From the NCBI GenBank assembly GCA_018816905.1, contig JAHIVB010000008.1, positions 1 to 64,000 of the forward strand: a stretch of 64,000 bases of DNA, written 5' to 3'. The notes beneath the pieces were generated by a model, which saw nothing but the letters and a program-made list of their open reading frames with translations, was not told the origin of the DNA and ran no database searches. Both the position numbers and the translations under genes were made by a program. Within the stretch, counting starts at the first letter, position 1. Each line of letters starts with the position of its first letter. Of this stretch, positions 17,139 through 25,915 are shown piece after piece. The DNA comes from Bacillota bacterium (GTDB lineage: Bacteria > Bacillota_I > Bacilli_A > Izemoplasmatales > Hujiaoplasmataceae).

Positions 17139-18158
17139 ATGAAAACATTACTTGAAATTAATAATCTGCATACATCATTTTTTACTCACTTAGGAGAAGT
17201 ACAAGCTGTAAGAGGAATTGATTTTGTACTCGAAGAAGGAGATATTCTCGGAATCGTTGGAGAATCTGGTAGTGGAAAGAGCGTTACTTCTTTATCCATT
17301 ATGGGACTTGTCGACGATCCGGGTCGGATTACGGAGGGTTCAATTGTCTTTGAAGGTGTAGATTTGACCAAATTGACGAATGAGCAACTTGCTGAATACC
17401 GAGGAAATGACATTTCGATGATTTTCCAAGATCCTATGACTTCGATTAATCCAGTCTATTCAATTGGAAATCAGTTGATGGAAGTTATTTTACGTCATAC
17501 TAAAATGACGAAAGAAGAAGCAAAGGAAAGAGCCATTGAATTATTGAAGATGGTTGGAATTCCAGAACCTGAAGTTAGATTAAAGAATTACCCACATCAA
17601 TTTTCTGGAGGAATGCGTCAAAGAGCAATGATTGCCATGGCCATTTCGTGCAATCCGAAACTGTTGATTGCCGATGAGCCTACGACAGCATTGGATGTGA
17701 CTATTCAAGCTCAAATACTTGAGTTGATGCGCAGTCTGAAAGATAAAATTAACACTACAATTATCTTAATTACCCATGATCTTGGCGTAATTGCTGAAGT
17801 GTGTAATAAAGTTATCGTCATGTATGGCGGAATGATCATGGAAAGATCGAATATCGAAAGTTTGTATGATAATCCGCAACATCCATATACTAGAGGGTTA
17901 TTACAGTCCGTTCCTAAAAACGTTACTGGCAAAAAGAACAGGTTGATTCCAATTGAAGGATCTCCACCTGATTTATTGAGTCCACCTCCAGGGTGTCCAT
18001 TTTCACCAAGATGTCCTCATGCGATGGAAATTTGTTTGAAAGAAGCAGCTCCGCTATTCAAGATTAGCGACACTCAATTTGCATCCTGTTGGTTACACCA
18101 TGTAGATGCACCGGAAGTCGAAGGTTATGTGAAAGTGGCGGGTGATGAAAATGAGTGA
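17139..18158 (+). CDS. oppD: Oligopeptide ABC transporter ATP-binding protein OppD
   Basis: Cytosolic ATPase that powers peptide import with OppF. Walker A GESGSGKS is at residues 41-48, the signature is FSGGMRQR, Walker B is LLIADEPTTALD, and ITHDLGVIAE holds the switch histidine. The C-terminal oligopeptide-type cysteine cluster (GCPFSPRCPHAMEIC and a later Cys) suggests the iron-sulfur or metal site known in this subfamily. The length of 339 residues is typical. It starts five bases after oppC and overlaps oppF by eight bases. Confidence 0.95.
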   Translation: MKTLLEINNLHTSFFTHLGEVQAVRGIDFVLEEGDILGIVGESGSGKSVTSLSIMGLVDDPGRITEGSIVFEGVDLTKLTNEQLAEYRGNDISMIFQDPMTSINPVYSIGNQLMEVILRHTKMTKEEAKERAIELLKMVGIPEPEVRLKNYPHQFSGGMRQRAMIAMAISCNPKLLIADEPTTALDVTIQAQILELMRSLKDKINTTIILITHDLGVIAEVCNKVIVMYGGMIMERSNIESLYDNPQHPYTRGLLQSVPKNVTGKKNRLIPIEGSPPDLLSPPPGCPFSPRCPHAMEICLKEAAPLFKISDTQFASCWLHHVDAPEVEGYVKVAGDENE

Positions 18159-19140
18159 AGAAAGAATTCCGTTACTTGAAGTCAAAGGATTAAAGAAATA
18201 CTTTATCTCCGGATCACTCAAAAACAGAAGAGTTCTTGCTGCAGTAGATGGTATTAACTTCACGATTTATAAGGGTGAAACCTTTGGATTGGTTGGAGAA
18301 TCCGGATGTGGAAAGACCACAACCGGAAGAACTATTTGCCGTTTATACAATCCAACTGAAGGCGAAGTCATCATTGATGGAATCGACATTGCCAAAATGA
18401 GTGAGAAAGAGTTAAGACCTTACCGTAAGAAAATGCAAATGATTTTCCAAGATCCTTATGCTTCTCTCAACTCGAGAATGACGGTGACGGATATCATTGC
18501 CGAAGGGATTGACACACATAAGCTTCTTGTCGGCGAAGCAAGACAAGAACGAATTTATGAATTGCTTGAAAAAGTAGGGTTAAAAAGAGAGCACGCTAGC
18601 CGTTATCCTCATGAATTTTCAGGAGGACAACGTCAAAGAATCGGAATCGCAAGAGCTTTAGCTGTCAATCCAGAGATTATTATCTGTGATGAGCCAATTT
18701 CAGCCCTGGATGTTTCAATTCAAGCTCAAGTAGTCAATATGCTCGAAGATTTACAAGATGAATTTGGACTAACCTATTTGTTCATCGCCCATGACTTATC
18801 GATGGTTCGCCACATCAGTGATCGAATTGGAGTAATGTATTTGGGTAAAATGATGGAAATTACAACAGCGGACAATCTTTATGAACATCCGATGCATCCT
18901 TATACGATTTCATTGCTTTCAGCGATTCCAGTTCCAGATCCAAAGAATTCGATTCGTAGCAAGCGTATTATCTTAAAAGGAGACGTTGGAAGTCCAATCA
19001 ACATGAAACCGGGATGTCGTTTTGCACCTCGTTGCCAATACGCAACCGAGAGGTGTCTAACAGATACTCCTGAACTACGAGAATTAGAACCAGAGCATTT
19101 CGTGGCTTGCCACAATGCTGAAACAATTAGAGGTATTTAA
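18151..19140 (+). CDS. oppF: Oligopeptide ABC transporter ATP-binding protein OppF
   Basis: Second ATPase of the importer. Walker A GESGCGKT is at about residues 49-56, the signature is FSGGQRQR, and Walker B is IIICDEPISALD. The C-terminus has the same CRFAPRCQYATERC cysteine block as OppD. I take the ATG at 18151, with GGGTGAT in the oppD end as ribosome binding site. A GTG and an ATG slightly upstream in the same frame fall too near the Shine-Dalgarno. The length is 329 residues. Confidence 0.95.
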   Translation: MSEERIPLLEVKGLKKYFISGSLKNRRVLAAVDGINFTIYKGETFGLVGESGCGKTTTGRTICRLYNPTEGEVIIDGIDIAKMSEKELRPYRKKMQMIFQDPYASLNSRMTVTDIIAEGIDTHKLLVGEARQERIYELLEKVGLKREHASRYPHEFSGGQRQRIGIARALAVNPEIIICDEPISALDVSIQAQVVNMLEDLQDEFGLTYLFIAHDLSMVRHISDRIGVMYLGKMMEITTADNLYEHPMHPYTISLLSAIPVPDPKNSIRSKRIILKGDVGSPINMKPGCRFAPRCQYATERCLTDTPELRELEPEHFVACHNAETIRGI

Positions 19141-19185
19141 ACACCAAAGGTGATTAAATAAATATTAAACGGAGGAGAGAAATAA

Positions 19186-20817
19186 ATGAAAAAATTATTA
19201 TCAGTGCTATTAGTCTTTGCAGTGGTATTTGGTTTAGCGGCATGTAATCCTACCCAATCTGGAGACATGGTTTTAAACTGGAATATCGGTGCTGACCCAC
19301 AAACAATTGACCCGACATTAAACGGTGCAAGTGATGGTGGAGACGTTATTAACCAGACTTTTGAAGGGTTAGTACGTGAAGTAAGTGGAGTTATTCTTCC
19401 TGGAATCGCAGAAACTTGGGAAACTTCATCTGACGGTCTGACTGTTACGTTCCATTTGAGAGATACAAAATGGAGCGACGGAACAGATTTGACAGCAAGT
19501 GACTTTGTTTACTCTTGGAAAAGAGGAATGGACCCTGCAACAGCAAGCGAATATGCTTGGATTTGGGAATACACTAACATCGTTGGCGCGTTAGACGTAG
19601 TTTACGAAGGTGGTTCTCTTGATGACGTTGGTATCTCTGCACCAGATGCAAGTACCTTAGTTGTTGAATTGGTTAATCCAACTCCTTATTTTGTTTCTTT
19701 AATGGCTTTCTATCATTTCTTACCAGTAAAACAATCAGCTGTTGAAGCTGTTGGTGGAGAAGATGGATTATGGGCAAAAGATCCAGAATTGGTAGTATGT
19801 AATGGACCATTCAAATTGACTTCTTATACAGCTGGAGCTGGTTTGACACTAGTCAAGAACGAAAATTACTGGGATGCAGATCATGTCTATTTGTCTCAAA
19901 TCAATGGTTATTTCATTGATATAGCTACAACCGCTTTTGTAAAATACAACAATGGCGAATTAGACTTTATCCCAGACGTACCTACAGTTATGATTCCTTC
20001 ATTGGTAGCTGAAAGCCCAGAATTTTATGCGTTTGCATTACTAGGAACTTATTACTATAACTTCAATATGCAAGTAGAAGAATTCGAAAATGCTAAATTA
20101 CGCCGTGCTTTGACACTAGCAATTGACCGTGAAGCAATCGTTGAAGCATTGAGTGGTGGACAAATTCCTGCAACTGGATTCGTTCCAGTAGGATTTGCTG
20201 ACAACAATGGAGACGACTTCGCTACAGAAGCTGGAGACTTTGGAATTTCTACAGACGATGGCGGATATGCAGAAGCAGTTACATTATTTGCTGAAGCAGC
20301 TTCCGAAATGGAAATGACTGTTCCTGAACTTCAAGCTTATTTGAACGGACAAGTTATTCTTTACAACACAAGTGAAGGTCATGCATTAGTAGCTCAAATG
20401 GTTCAAGAATCATGGAATTCCGTACTTGGTGTTCAAGTTACACTTCAAAACCAAGAATGGGCAGTATTCCAAGATACTCGCCAAGAAGGCAACTATGACA
20501 TCGCACGTGGTGGATGGTTAACAGACTTTATGGATCCAGCAGGCTTACTTGCAATCTTCACACAAGGAAATGATTACAACGATCCAAAATATGCTAGTGA
20601 TGCATATGACTTGTTAATGACAGAAGCACAAGAAACTACTGATCCAGCTGTACATTTCGCAAAACTATATGCAGCTCAAGAAATTTTGATGGCAGACTTA
20701 CCAGTATTACCGGTATATTACTATTCTGACATTATGATGGCTAAATCCTATCTAGTAGATTGGGACAGAAGCGTTCTTGGTTCAGTTGACTTTACACACG
20801 CAAAAATCGAAAAATAA
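19186..20817 (+). CDS. oppA: Oligopeptide-binding lipoprotein OppA
   Basis: Extracellular substrate-binding subunit (SBP family 5). It has a lipoprotein signal peptide: MKK, a hydrophobic core, then the lipobox GLAAC with Cys20 as the lipidated residue. The mature part carries the family start (DPQTIDPTLNGASDGG) and WSDGTDLTASDFVYSWKR. The length of 543 residues is normal. GGAGGAG precedes the ATG by nine bases. It is the last gene of the operon and ends at a strong terminator. Codon use is visibly smoother (more GAA, CAA and GCA) than in its neighbours, consistent with high expression. Confidence 0.94.
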   Translation: MKKLLSVLLVFAVVFGLAACNPTQSGDMVLNWNIGADPQTIDPTLNGASDGGDVINQTFEGLVREVSGVILPGIAETWETSSDGLTVTFHLRDTKWSDGTDLTASDFVYSWKRGMDPATASEYAWIWEYTNIVGALDVVYEGGSLDDVGISAPDASTLVVELVNPTPYFVSLMAFYHFLPVKQSAVEAVGGEDGLWAKDPELVVCNGPFKLTSYTAGAGLTLVKNENYWDADHVYLSQINGYFIDIATTAFVKYNNGELDFIPDVPTVMIPSLVAESPEFYAFALLGTYYYNFNMQVEEFENAKLRRALTLAIDREAIVEALSGGQIPATGFVPVGFADNNGDDFATEAGDFGISTDDGGYAEAVTLFAEAASEMEMTVPELQAYLNGQVILYNTSEGHALVAQMVQESWNSVLGVQVTLQNQEWAVFQDTRQEGNYDIARGGWLTDFMDPAGLLAIFTQGNDYNDPKYASDAYDLLMTEAQETTDPAVHFAKLYAAQEILMADLPVLPVYYYSDIMMAKSYLVDWDRSVLGSVDFTHAKIEK

Positions 20818-20835
20818 TTACTAACGAATAAAAAA

Positions 20836-20868
20836 AGCTATTTAGGATTCCTAAGTAGCTTTTTTTTA
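20836..20868 (+). terminator. opp operon terminator
   Basis: An 11-bp stem (AGCTATTTAGG with CCTAAGTAGCT, one G-T pair) with a 3-base loop is followed by nine T. The A run on the other side lets it also end the convergent thioredoxin-like gene. Confidence 0.9.
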
Positions 20869-21174
20869 TTGAAAATTGTTAAGCAATCGCTCTATTTTGT
20901 CAAAATCAATAAATCTAGATTCTCTCAATATTTCTTTTTTTTCATGATAAAAAACAATGGTAGGGACTGTAAAAATAAGTTGTTGACCTTGAAATTCCTG
21001 AACGTCTTCCAAAAATACTTTGTGCAAAGGAACATTTGGATATGCACTCATCACATCAACCAATCTGATCTCGATTGGATGGCATACTCTACAAGTGTGA
21101 GTTGTAGCGAGAATGCAAACGAGTTCGGATTCAATAAGCTTCTGAAATTCTTGATAATCTTTGATTACTTCCAT
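20866..21174 (-). CDS. Thioredoxin-like protein
   Basis: A single-domain protein of 102 residues with the thioredoxin outline. Strand-turn ILATTHTCRVCHPIEIRL carries a CxxC (CRVC) followed by His-Pro instead of the usual CGPCK. The cis-proline region is IFTVPTIVFYHEKKEI. It may be a disulfide reductase or a monitor of thiol state. The start at 21174 has GGGTGA five bases upstream, and earlier in-frame codons lie before it. It stands alone, convergent with opp. The exact redox partner is unknown. Confidence 0.8.
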   Translation of the reverse strand: MEVIKDYQEFQKLIESELVCILATTHTCRVCHPIEIRLVDVMSAYPNVPLHKVFLEDVQEFQGQQLIFTVPTIVFYHEKKEILRESRFIDFDKIERLLNNFQ

Positions 21175-21278
21175 ATAAATCACCCTAGTAAATAGTATCA
21201 CATCAGTTTCAATATGATGAGTACTTTGCTTGAAATCAATTCAAATTTTAAATGCATCTATGAATATTGAATAAAAAT

Positions 21279-21287
21279 TGCTATAAT
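21279..21287 (+). promoter_or_regulatory. Extended -10 promoter of the sugar symporter gene
   Basis: TGCTATAAT is a perfect extended -10. The start codon is 41 bases downstream. Confidence 0.6.
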
Positions 21288-21327
21288 GGTTTTAATATTG
21301 CTATGTCTAAGTTTAAGAGGAGAAAGT

Positions 21328-22971
21328 ATGAGTTCGAATGTATTGGACGTTGAAAAAAGATTATTGACAAGAAACAAATGGACTTACAGTGTCGGAGGAA
21401 TTGGCCGAGACATGATTTATCAGTTGGTTGCGACTTTTTTTATTACTTACATCCAGTTTTCAGGAATCGGATTAAGCGCTTCTCAGTTTGCGACCATTGG
21501 GGTCATGCTCGTCATTGGACGGGTCTGGGATGCAGTCAATGATCCGATTATGGGTTCGATTGTTGAAAACACCAGATCGAAATGGGGCAAATTTAAACCT
21601 TGGATTTTACTCGGCGCTGTTTTGACTGCCATTGTGGTTGTATTCATGTTTAATTTCCGTCCTTCTGGATGGGGATTCGTTGTATTCTTTGGTGTCATTT
21701 ATCTAGTGTGGGAACTGTCATTCACTTTGAATGATATTCCATATTGGTCCCTACTTCCGAATTTGGCAAGAGAGAAAAAGGACAGAGATCAAATTGCGAC
21801 CATGGTTGTAGTATTTGCGGGAGTTGGTGCTTTCTTAGGAAACGCCATCATTAGTTTCACAACTGTGGGGAATGCAGTGAAAGGCTATAGCATTATTTCA
21901 TACACGTTTGCAATCTTTTTTATAGGATGTACATTATTGACGGTTCTTGGAGTCAAAGAACCTAGAATTGAAAAAGAAGAGCTTCCTGAGAAAATAACAA
22001 TCAAACAAATGTTTAAGGTCATCAAAAACAACGATCAATTATTATGGAGTGCACTTGCGTTGATGTTCTATAGTGTCGGATCAGGTTTGCTTGTTGCACT
22101 TGGTTATAATTTTTTCTACTTAGAATTAGGATATAATGGAACGATAGTACTAATCTTCGTAGCTACATTTGGTGTATCCAACATCCTCATTCAAAGTTTC
22201 TATGCATCGCTAGCGAAGCGGTTTTCCAGAAAGAGTCTGTTACTAATTAGCTTTATCATCATGTCGGTGGGATACTTGCTATTATTGTCAATGGGCTATA
22301 TTCCTGTCTTTCCGGTTCATATCATCACAGCTTGTGTGTTCGGAGCACTAGTTTTTAGTGGCCAAGCGATATTCTATATGGTCATTATCGTTAATATGAC
22401 AAACACGATCGAGTACAATGAATTCAAGACAGGAAATAGAAATGAAGCGGTCATTTTTTCATTAAGACCTTTCGTTGCTAAATTTTCAAGTGCCCTTCAA
22501 CAAGGTGTCGTCACTTTGGTATTGATTATTTCAGGAGTGTATGCGCTAAGTCAAAATATTTCACAACTCGAGAATCAAAAAAACGTATTCGATCAGTTAA
22601 CGACCTCCGAGCAAGTCGACTACAAAACGAATATTGCTTCAAGAACAATCATTTTGGATGATGTAGACATCAGTGATGACGAAAGAATCGCTGTCTACGA
22701 CGCTCTTCAACTAGTGACTTTTACAGACAGCAATGAAGACGGTATCGAGGAAATGGTCATCAATGAAGCTGCAGACAGTGCATTTATGGACCAAGCTACG
22801 CCTTCAATGAGAATCATTTTGAGACTTGCTATCACGATTCTTCCTATTCTTTTGATTTATGGAGCTTTTTATATATTGAATAAAAAATTCATTATCAGCG
22901 AAGAATATTATGAATCAATTACCAAAGACATTTTGAATCGAACCGCAATAGACCCAGAAGTGGAGATGTAA
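21328..22971 (+). CDS. GPH-family (MelB-like) sugar:cation symporter with an inserted soluble segment
   Basis: Membrane importer, most likely for a glycoside, pentoside or hexuronide, with Na+ or H+. The N-terminal half has the family signature (GRVWDAVNDPIMGSIVENT, then SKWGKFKPWILLG), and about 12 membrane helices can be drawn. At 547 residues it is some 80-90 longer than MelB. The extra part (about 425-500) is a charged segment between helices 11 and 12 containing a DSNEDG stretch. The ATG at 21328 follows AGAGGAG. The GTG-started P-loop gene follows three bases after its stop, so the two form an operon. Substrate cannot be read from sequence. Confidence 0.9.
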   Translation: MSSNVLDVEKRLLTRNKWTYSVGGIGRDMIYQLVATFFITYIQFSGIGLSASQFATIGVMLVIGRVWDAVNDPIMGSIVENTRSKWGKFKPWILLGAVLTAIVVVFMFNFRPSGWGFVVFFGVIYLVWELSFTLNDIPYWSLLPNLAREKKDRDQIATMVVVFAGVGAFLGNAIISFTTVGNAVKGYSIISYTFAIFFIGCTLLTVLGVKEPRIEKEELPEKITIKQMFKVIKNNDQLLWSALALMFYSVGSGLLVALGYNFFYLELGYNGTIVLIFVATFGVSNILIQSFYASLAKRFSRKSLLLISFIIMSVGYLLLLSMGYIPVFPVHIITACVFGALVFSGQAIFYMVIIVNMTNTIEYNEFKTGNRNEAVIFSLRPFVAKFSSALQQGVVTLVLIISGVYALSQNISQLENQKNVFDQLTTSEQVDYKTNIASRTIILDDVDISDDERIAVYDALQLVTFTDSNEDGIEEMVINEAADSAFMDQATPSMRIILRLAITILPILLIYGAFYILNKKFIISEEYYESITKDILNRTAIDPEVEM

Positions 22972-22974
22972 GAA

Positions 22975-23532
22975 GTGATTTACATTTTATCTGGTGTAGC
23001 TAAATCCGGTAAAACATATATTTCTGAAAAAATACTGAAAGATTACGGGATTAGTTCTTTCTCGACTGACTACTTGATGATGTCGCTAGCAAGGGCGAAT
23101 CCTAATATTGGCATTAATCCAGACTCGGATGATGCGGTAGTTGCAGACCAACTGGAGCCGTATCTTTATGAGATGATAAAAACGATGGTGGAAAACAACA
23201 AGACTTACTTGATTGAAGGTGTGCACTTCAATCCACCTTTCGCCCAAAAATTGATATCAGAATTCAAAGGGAAACTTCGGTTTGTATATCTAGGTTTTGC
23301 CGATATTGATGTTTCTGAAAAGATTGATGAGTTAAATCTACACGAAACATTGATTGAAAATCGATGGTATCGTCATTTTTCTACGAAACAGATGATTGAA
23401 TTGATTGAGTATTTAAAAACAGTCAGTTCTACACTTCGCAAAGAATCTCTTTTGAGAGAAATTAAGTACATTGAAGTAAAAAATATCGAGTTACAGCAAA
23501 ATGAAATTATTCAAGAGCTTTTAAAAAAATGA
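22975..23532 (+). CDS. P-loop kinase-like protein of unknown substrate
   Basis: A 185-residue nucleotide-binding protein with Walker A GVAKSGKT at residues 7-14, then FSTDYLMM as a probable Walker B-like or substrate Asp, and YLIEGVHFNPP in the acceptor region. This resembles small-molecule kinases of the adenylate kinase/2-phosphoglycerate kinase type. A GTG start is used, with GGAG upstream in the transporter's end. Cotranscription with the sugar symporter suggests phosphorylation of an imported compound, but this is inference only. Confidence 0.7.
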   Translation: MIYILSGVAKSGKTYISEKILKDYGISSFSTDYLMMSLARANPNIGINPDSDDAVVADQLEPYLYEMIKTMVENNKTYLIEGVHFNPPFAQKLISEFKGKLRFVYLGFADIDVSEKIDELNLHETLIENRWYRHFSTKQMIELIEYLKTVSSTLRKESLLREIKYIEVKNIELQQNEIIQELLKK

Positions 23533-23533
23533 A

Positions 23534-23569
23534 AAAACAAGTGCACCTATACAAAAGTGCACTTGTTTT
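23534..23569 (+). terminator. Terminator of the symporter/kinase operon, abutting the next promoter
   Basis: A perfect 13-bp stem (AAAACAAGTGCAC at 23534-23546 with GTGCACTTGTTTT at 23557-23569) and a 10-base loop. The TTTT that ends the stem is the T tract and runs straight into a TGATATAAT promoter. Confidence 0.75.
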
Positions 23570-23577
23570 GATATAAT
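23569..23577 (+). promoter_or_regulatory. Extended -10 promoter of the 130-residue unknown gene
   Basis: TGATATAAT begins on the last base of the preceding terminator stem. It predicts a leader of only about ten bases, leaving the ATG at 23594 as start. Confidence 0.6.
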
Positions 23578-23593
23578 GAATTCAGGTGATAAC

Positions 23594-23986
23594 ATGGCTC
23601 ACAAACCAAATTTCAAGATGAAAAGAATTTGGGCGAAAAAGAAGTTCAATGTACTATTAAAATCCGAAGAACAATATTTGACCATTCAAAATCTACTCAT
23701 GAATCCAGGGTTTGAGGATGAAGATCTCTTTTCAGATTTTTTGAAGAAAGCATTGTCGATTAAAAACAATCGAATCCAGATGGTAAAAGCATATTATTCT
23801 ATTTTTGAGATGGTTCAAAGTGTCGCAAAATTGGACGAAAAAGTCCAGTTTTTAAATGAACTGGACAATTTCGAGGATAAACCACTCAATAATAGAAACA
23901 TACTTGAATTGTTATTTGTTCTTGCGAAAAGGAAAAATTCTTCAACGCTATTAAGAAGTGATCTTTTTGATAAAATTAAGGAATGA
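23594..23986 (+). CDS. Hypothetical protein, 130 residues
   Basis: Not recognised. The product is basic at its N-terminus (HKPNFKMKRIWAKKKF) and otherwise helical and charged, without signal peptide, membrane segment or cysteine motif. AGGTGAT precedes the ATG by four bases. An in-frame ATG six codons upstream overlaps the -10 and is rejected. Its last 11 bases overlap the end of the convergent EEP-family gene. The own promoter and clear ribosome binding site support a real gene. The function is unknown. Confidence 0.7.
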   Translation: MAHKPNFKMKRIWAKKKFNVLLKSEEQYLTIQNLLMNPGFEDEDLFSDFLKKALSIKNNRIQMVKAYYSIFEMVQSVAKLDEKVQFLNELDNFEDKPLNNRNILELLFVLAKRKNSSTLLRSDLFDKIKE

Positions 23987-25100
23987 GTCTGATTTCAATC
24001 AGTACTGGATTATGATCACTGTATTGAAATCCTTCATCGAGTGTTTGTACGAGTTCAATCGTGATATTGCTTGAAACGATAAATCCATCGATGACATAAT
24101 ACTGATTATTATCTTCATTGACCAAATCCAACGGTCTGTTTAACAAACGACATGTTGGAGTAGTAATATCAACTCCGAATTGGAATCCATTATCAAGAAA
24201 CCAGTCTTCTTCCATTGGAAATGCTTGCCAATATAGTGGATCTTTCAAAGAGTAGTGGTAATCATAAGCTATTGAATCGCCACTTCCGGTTACTTCAACA
24301 GCATCTGGGAACGTTTGGTTGAAGTCTCCTCCGAGCAAAACATAATTGCCTTGATTGGTTTCTTCTGTCAATATCGATTTGACAGCTTCCATTTCTTGAA
24401 GTCTCATCGTTCCATCATCATAAGCTGAAAGATGGGCATTGATGACGATAAATTCTTTATCGCTTCCTTGTATTGAAAAACGACTTACGACAATGCATCT
24501 TTTCAAGTTTGCGAGTCTTAATGGCCAGGAGAAACTGCCGGGAAGTTGAACTCGTGTTGCAGAGTCAACATGATAATTTGCCATCGTGACAATTCCCGAA
24601 TTGACATTTCCCATCATTTGACCAAGCTCGAAAGGAAATGGGACAAACAATACTCGATAATTATAGCCTATCGTAATTGGCATTTGCAAAGCATCTTGGT
24701 ATATTGAATACTGGTCCGTATCGTAGGATCGATCACTGATTTGATCAACTTCTTGAAGCAGGTATATATCAGCATTAGAACTTGTCATGATGTCGGTAAT
24801 CCCATCAATGTTCGCTTCAACCTCTTCAAGACTGTCCATTCTTCCTTTAACTCCACCGTCCATCACAAAATCTTCGGTTTCGCTTAAGGAAGCATAACCA
24901 GTGTTAAAAGTTAAGACTCGAATGGTTGTATCCAAAGTAACGTATGACGATTCAACATCACTTAAGTTGTTTTCAATTGTCAACTCTATGGAATCTTCAG
25001 GATTATATTCAGTTACTTGAAGCGTTAGTACAAACCCAATCGCAAATACCAAGACAACTGAAATCAAAAGCAGAAGTATTTTCAATATTTTTTTAATCAT
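23976..25100 (-). CDS. Membrane-anchored endonuclease/exonuclease/phosphatase (EEP) family protein
   Basis: Hydrolase of the DNase I/sphingomyelinase/inositol-phosphatase superfamily, anchored or secreted. Residues 5-28 are a single hydrophobic segment after MIKK, so the catalytic domain lies outside the membrane. The family motifs are present in order: VLTFNTGY (metal Asn), LLQEVDQ (metal Glu), NAHLSAYDDG (His), LGGDFNQTFPD (Asp/Asn pair) and SDHNPVLIEI (catalytic Asp-His). GAGGTGAAACT precedes the ATG. The length is 374 residues. Whether it cleaves nucleic acid, phospholipid or inositol phosphates is undetermined. Confidence 0.88.
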   Translation of the reverse strand: MIKKILKILLLLISVVLVFAIGFVLTLQVTEYNPEDSIELTIENNLSDVESSYVTLDTTIRVLTFNTGYASLSETEDFVMDGGVKGRMDSLEEVEANIDGITDIMTSSNADIYLLQEVDQISDRSYDTDQYSIYQDALQMPITIGYNYRVLFVPFPFELGQMMGNVNSGIVTMANYHVDSATRVQLPGSFSWPLRLANLKRCIVVSRFSIQGSDKEFIVINAHLSAYDDGTMRLQEMEAVKSILTEETNQGNYVLLGGDFNQTFPDAVEVTGSGDSIAYDYHYSLKDPLYWQAFPMEEDWFLDNGFQFGVDITTPTCRLLNRPLDLVNEDNNQYYVIDGFIVSSNITIELVQTLDEGFQYSDHNPVLIEIRLIP

Positions 25101-25187
25101 AGTTTCACCTCTTGTGTTTTTATTATACACTTTTTATTTCAATAGTGGTATTTTGTAGTATGAAATTAAAGAAAAGAGGAACCTAAA

Positions 25188-25907
25188 ATGATTGGTACTA
25201 TTATTTTTGCAGTAATTTCTTTTTGCGTATTTCTTTATTTTGAATTAAAACGACAATTTGTGATTGCTTTTTTATTCAAAGCCTTGGCTAGTTTTTCTTT
25301 TATACTTATTTTGCTTTCAATTCTATTGTATGATTATTGGGTAAGCATCGATTTGTTTTTGGGATATATTCATCCTGAATTGTTGGGTTTCGCTTATTTT
25401 TTGATTTTGGGACTTGTCTGTGGCTTTGCGGGAGATCTCATTTTGGGATTAAGACCTTTTTTTGATGAGACAAGACATACACTGATTATTTTGGCTGGAA
25501 CAATTTTCTTTGCCTCCGGGCATGTGTTTTATTTATTTGGAATCATGACTTTGATTGATTTCTCGTGGTGGGCAGTCGGATTTTCAATCATTGTATCAGC
25601 TTTGATCTTTGTGATTGGAATACGGTTCATGAAATTGAAATTCAAAAAATTGTTGATTCCTTCGATTGGATACTCTTTTCTACTATTCCTCATGGTTGGA
25701 ATGACCATTTTCGGATTTAATAATTTCGAAAGTAAATCATTCTCAATTGCGATTCTGATTTTTGCGGTGTTGTTTGGCCTATCAGATATTGTCCTTTCCC
25801 AAATTTATTTTGGAGGAAAAGAGACCAATCTCATGAAAGCCGTTAATTTATCGATGTATTACTTGGCGCAAATCGGGATAGCGTCAAGCATTCTATTTTT
25901 GATATAG
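25188..25907 (+). CDS. YhhN/TMEM86-family membrane protein (lysoplasmalogenase-like)
   Basis: An integral membrane protein of 239 residues with about eight helices. The conserved family blocks are visible: GLVCGFAGDLILGL (acidic residue in helix 3), ASGHVFYLFG, and LFGLSDIVLSQ. Eukaryotic and some bacterial members hydrolyse the vinyl ether of lysoplasmalogens. Plasmalogens occur in anaerobic bacteria, so this is plausible but not shown. AGAGGAAC precedes the ATG. An esterase gene follows eight bases downstream, making a likely two-gene lipid or ester hydrolysis operon. Confidence 0.85.
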   Translation: MIGTIIFAVISFCVFLYFELKRQFVIAFLFKALASFSFILILLSILLYDYWVSIDLFLGYIHPELLGFAYFLILGLVCGFAGDLILGLRPFFDETRHTLIILAGTIFFASGHVFYLFGIMTLIDFSWWAVGFSIIVSALIFVIGIRFMKLKFKKLLIPSIGYSFLLFLMVGMTIFGFNNFESKSFSIAILIFAVLFGLSDIVLSQIYFGGKETNLMKAVNLSMYYLAQIGIASSILFLI

Positions 25908-25915
25908 GAGATTAT

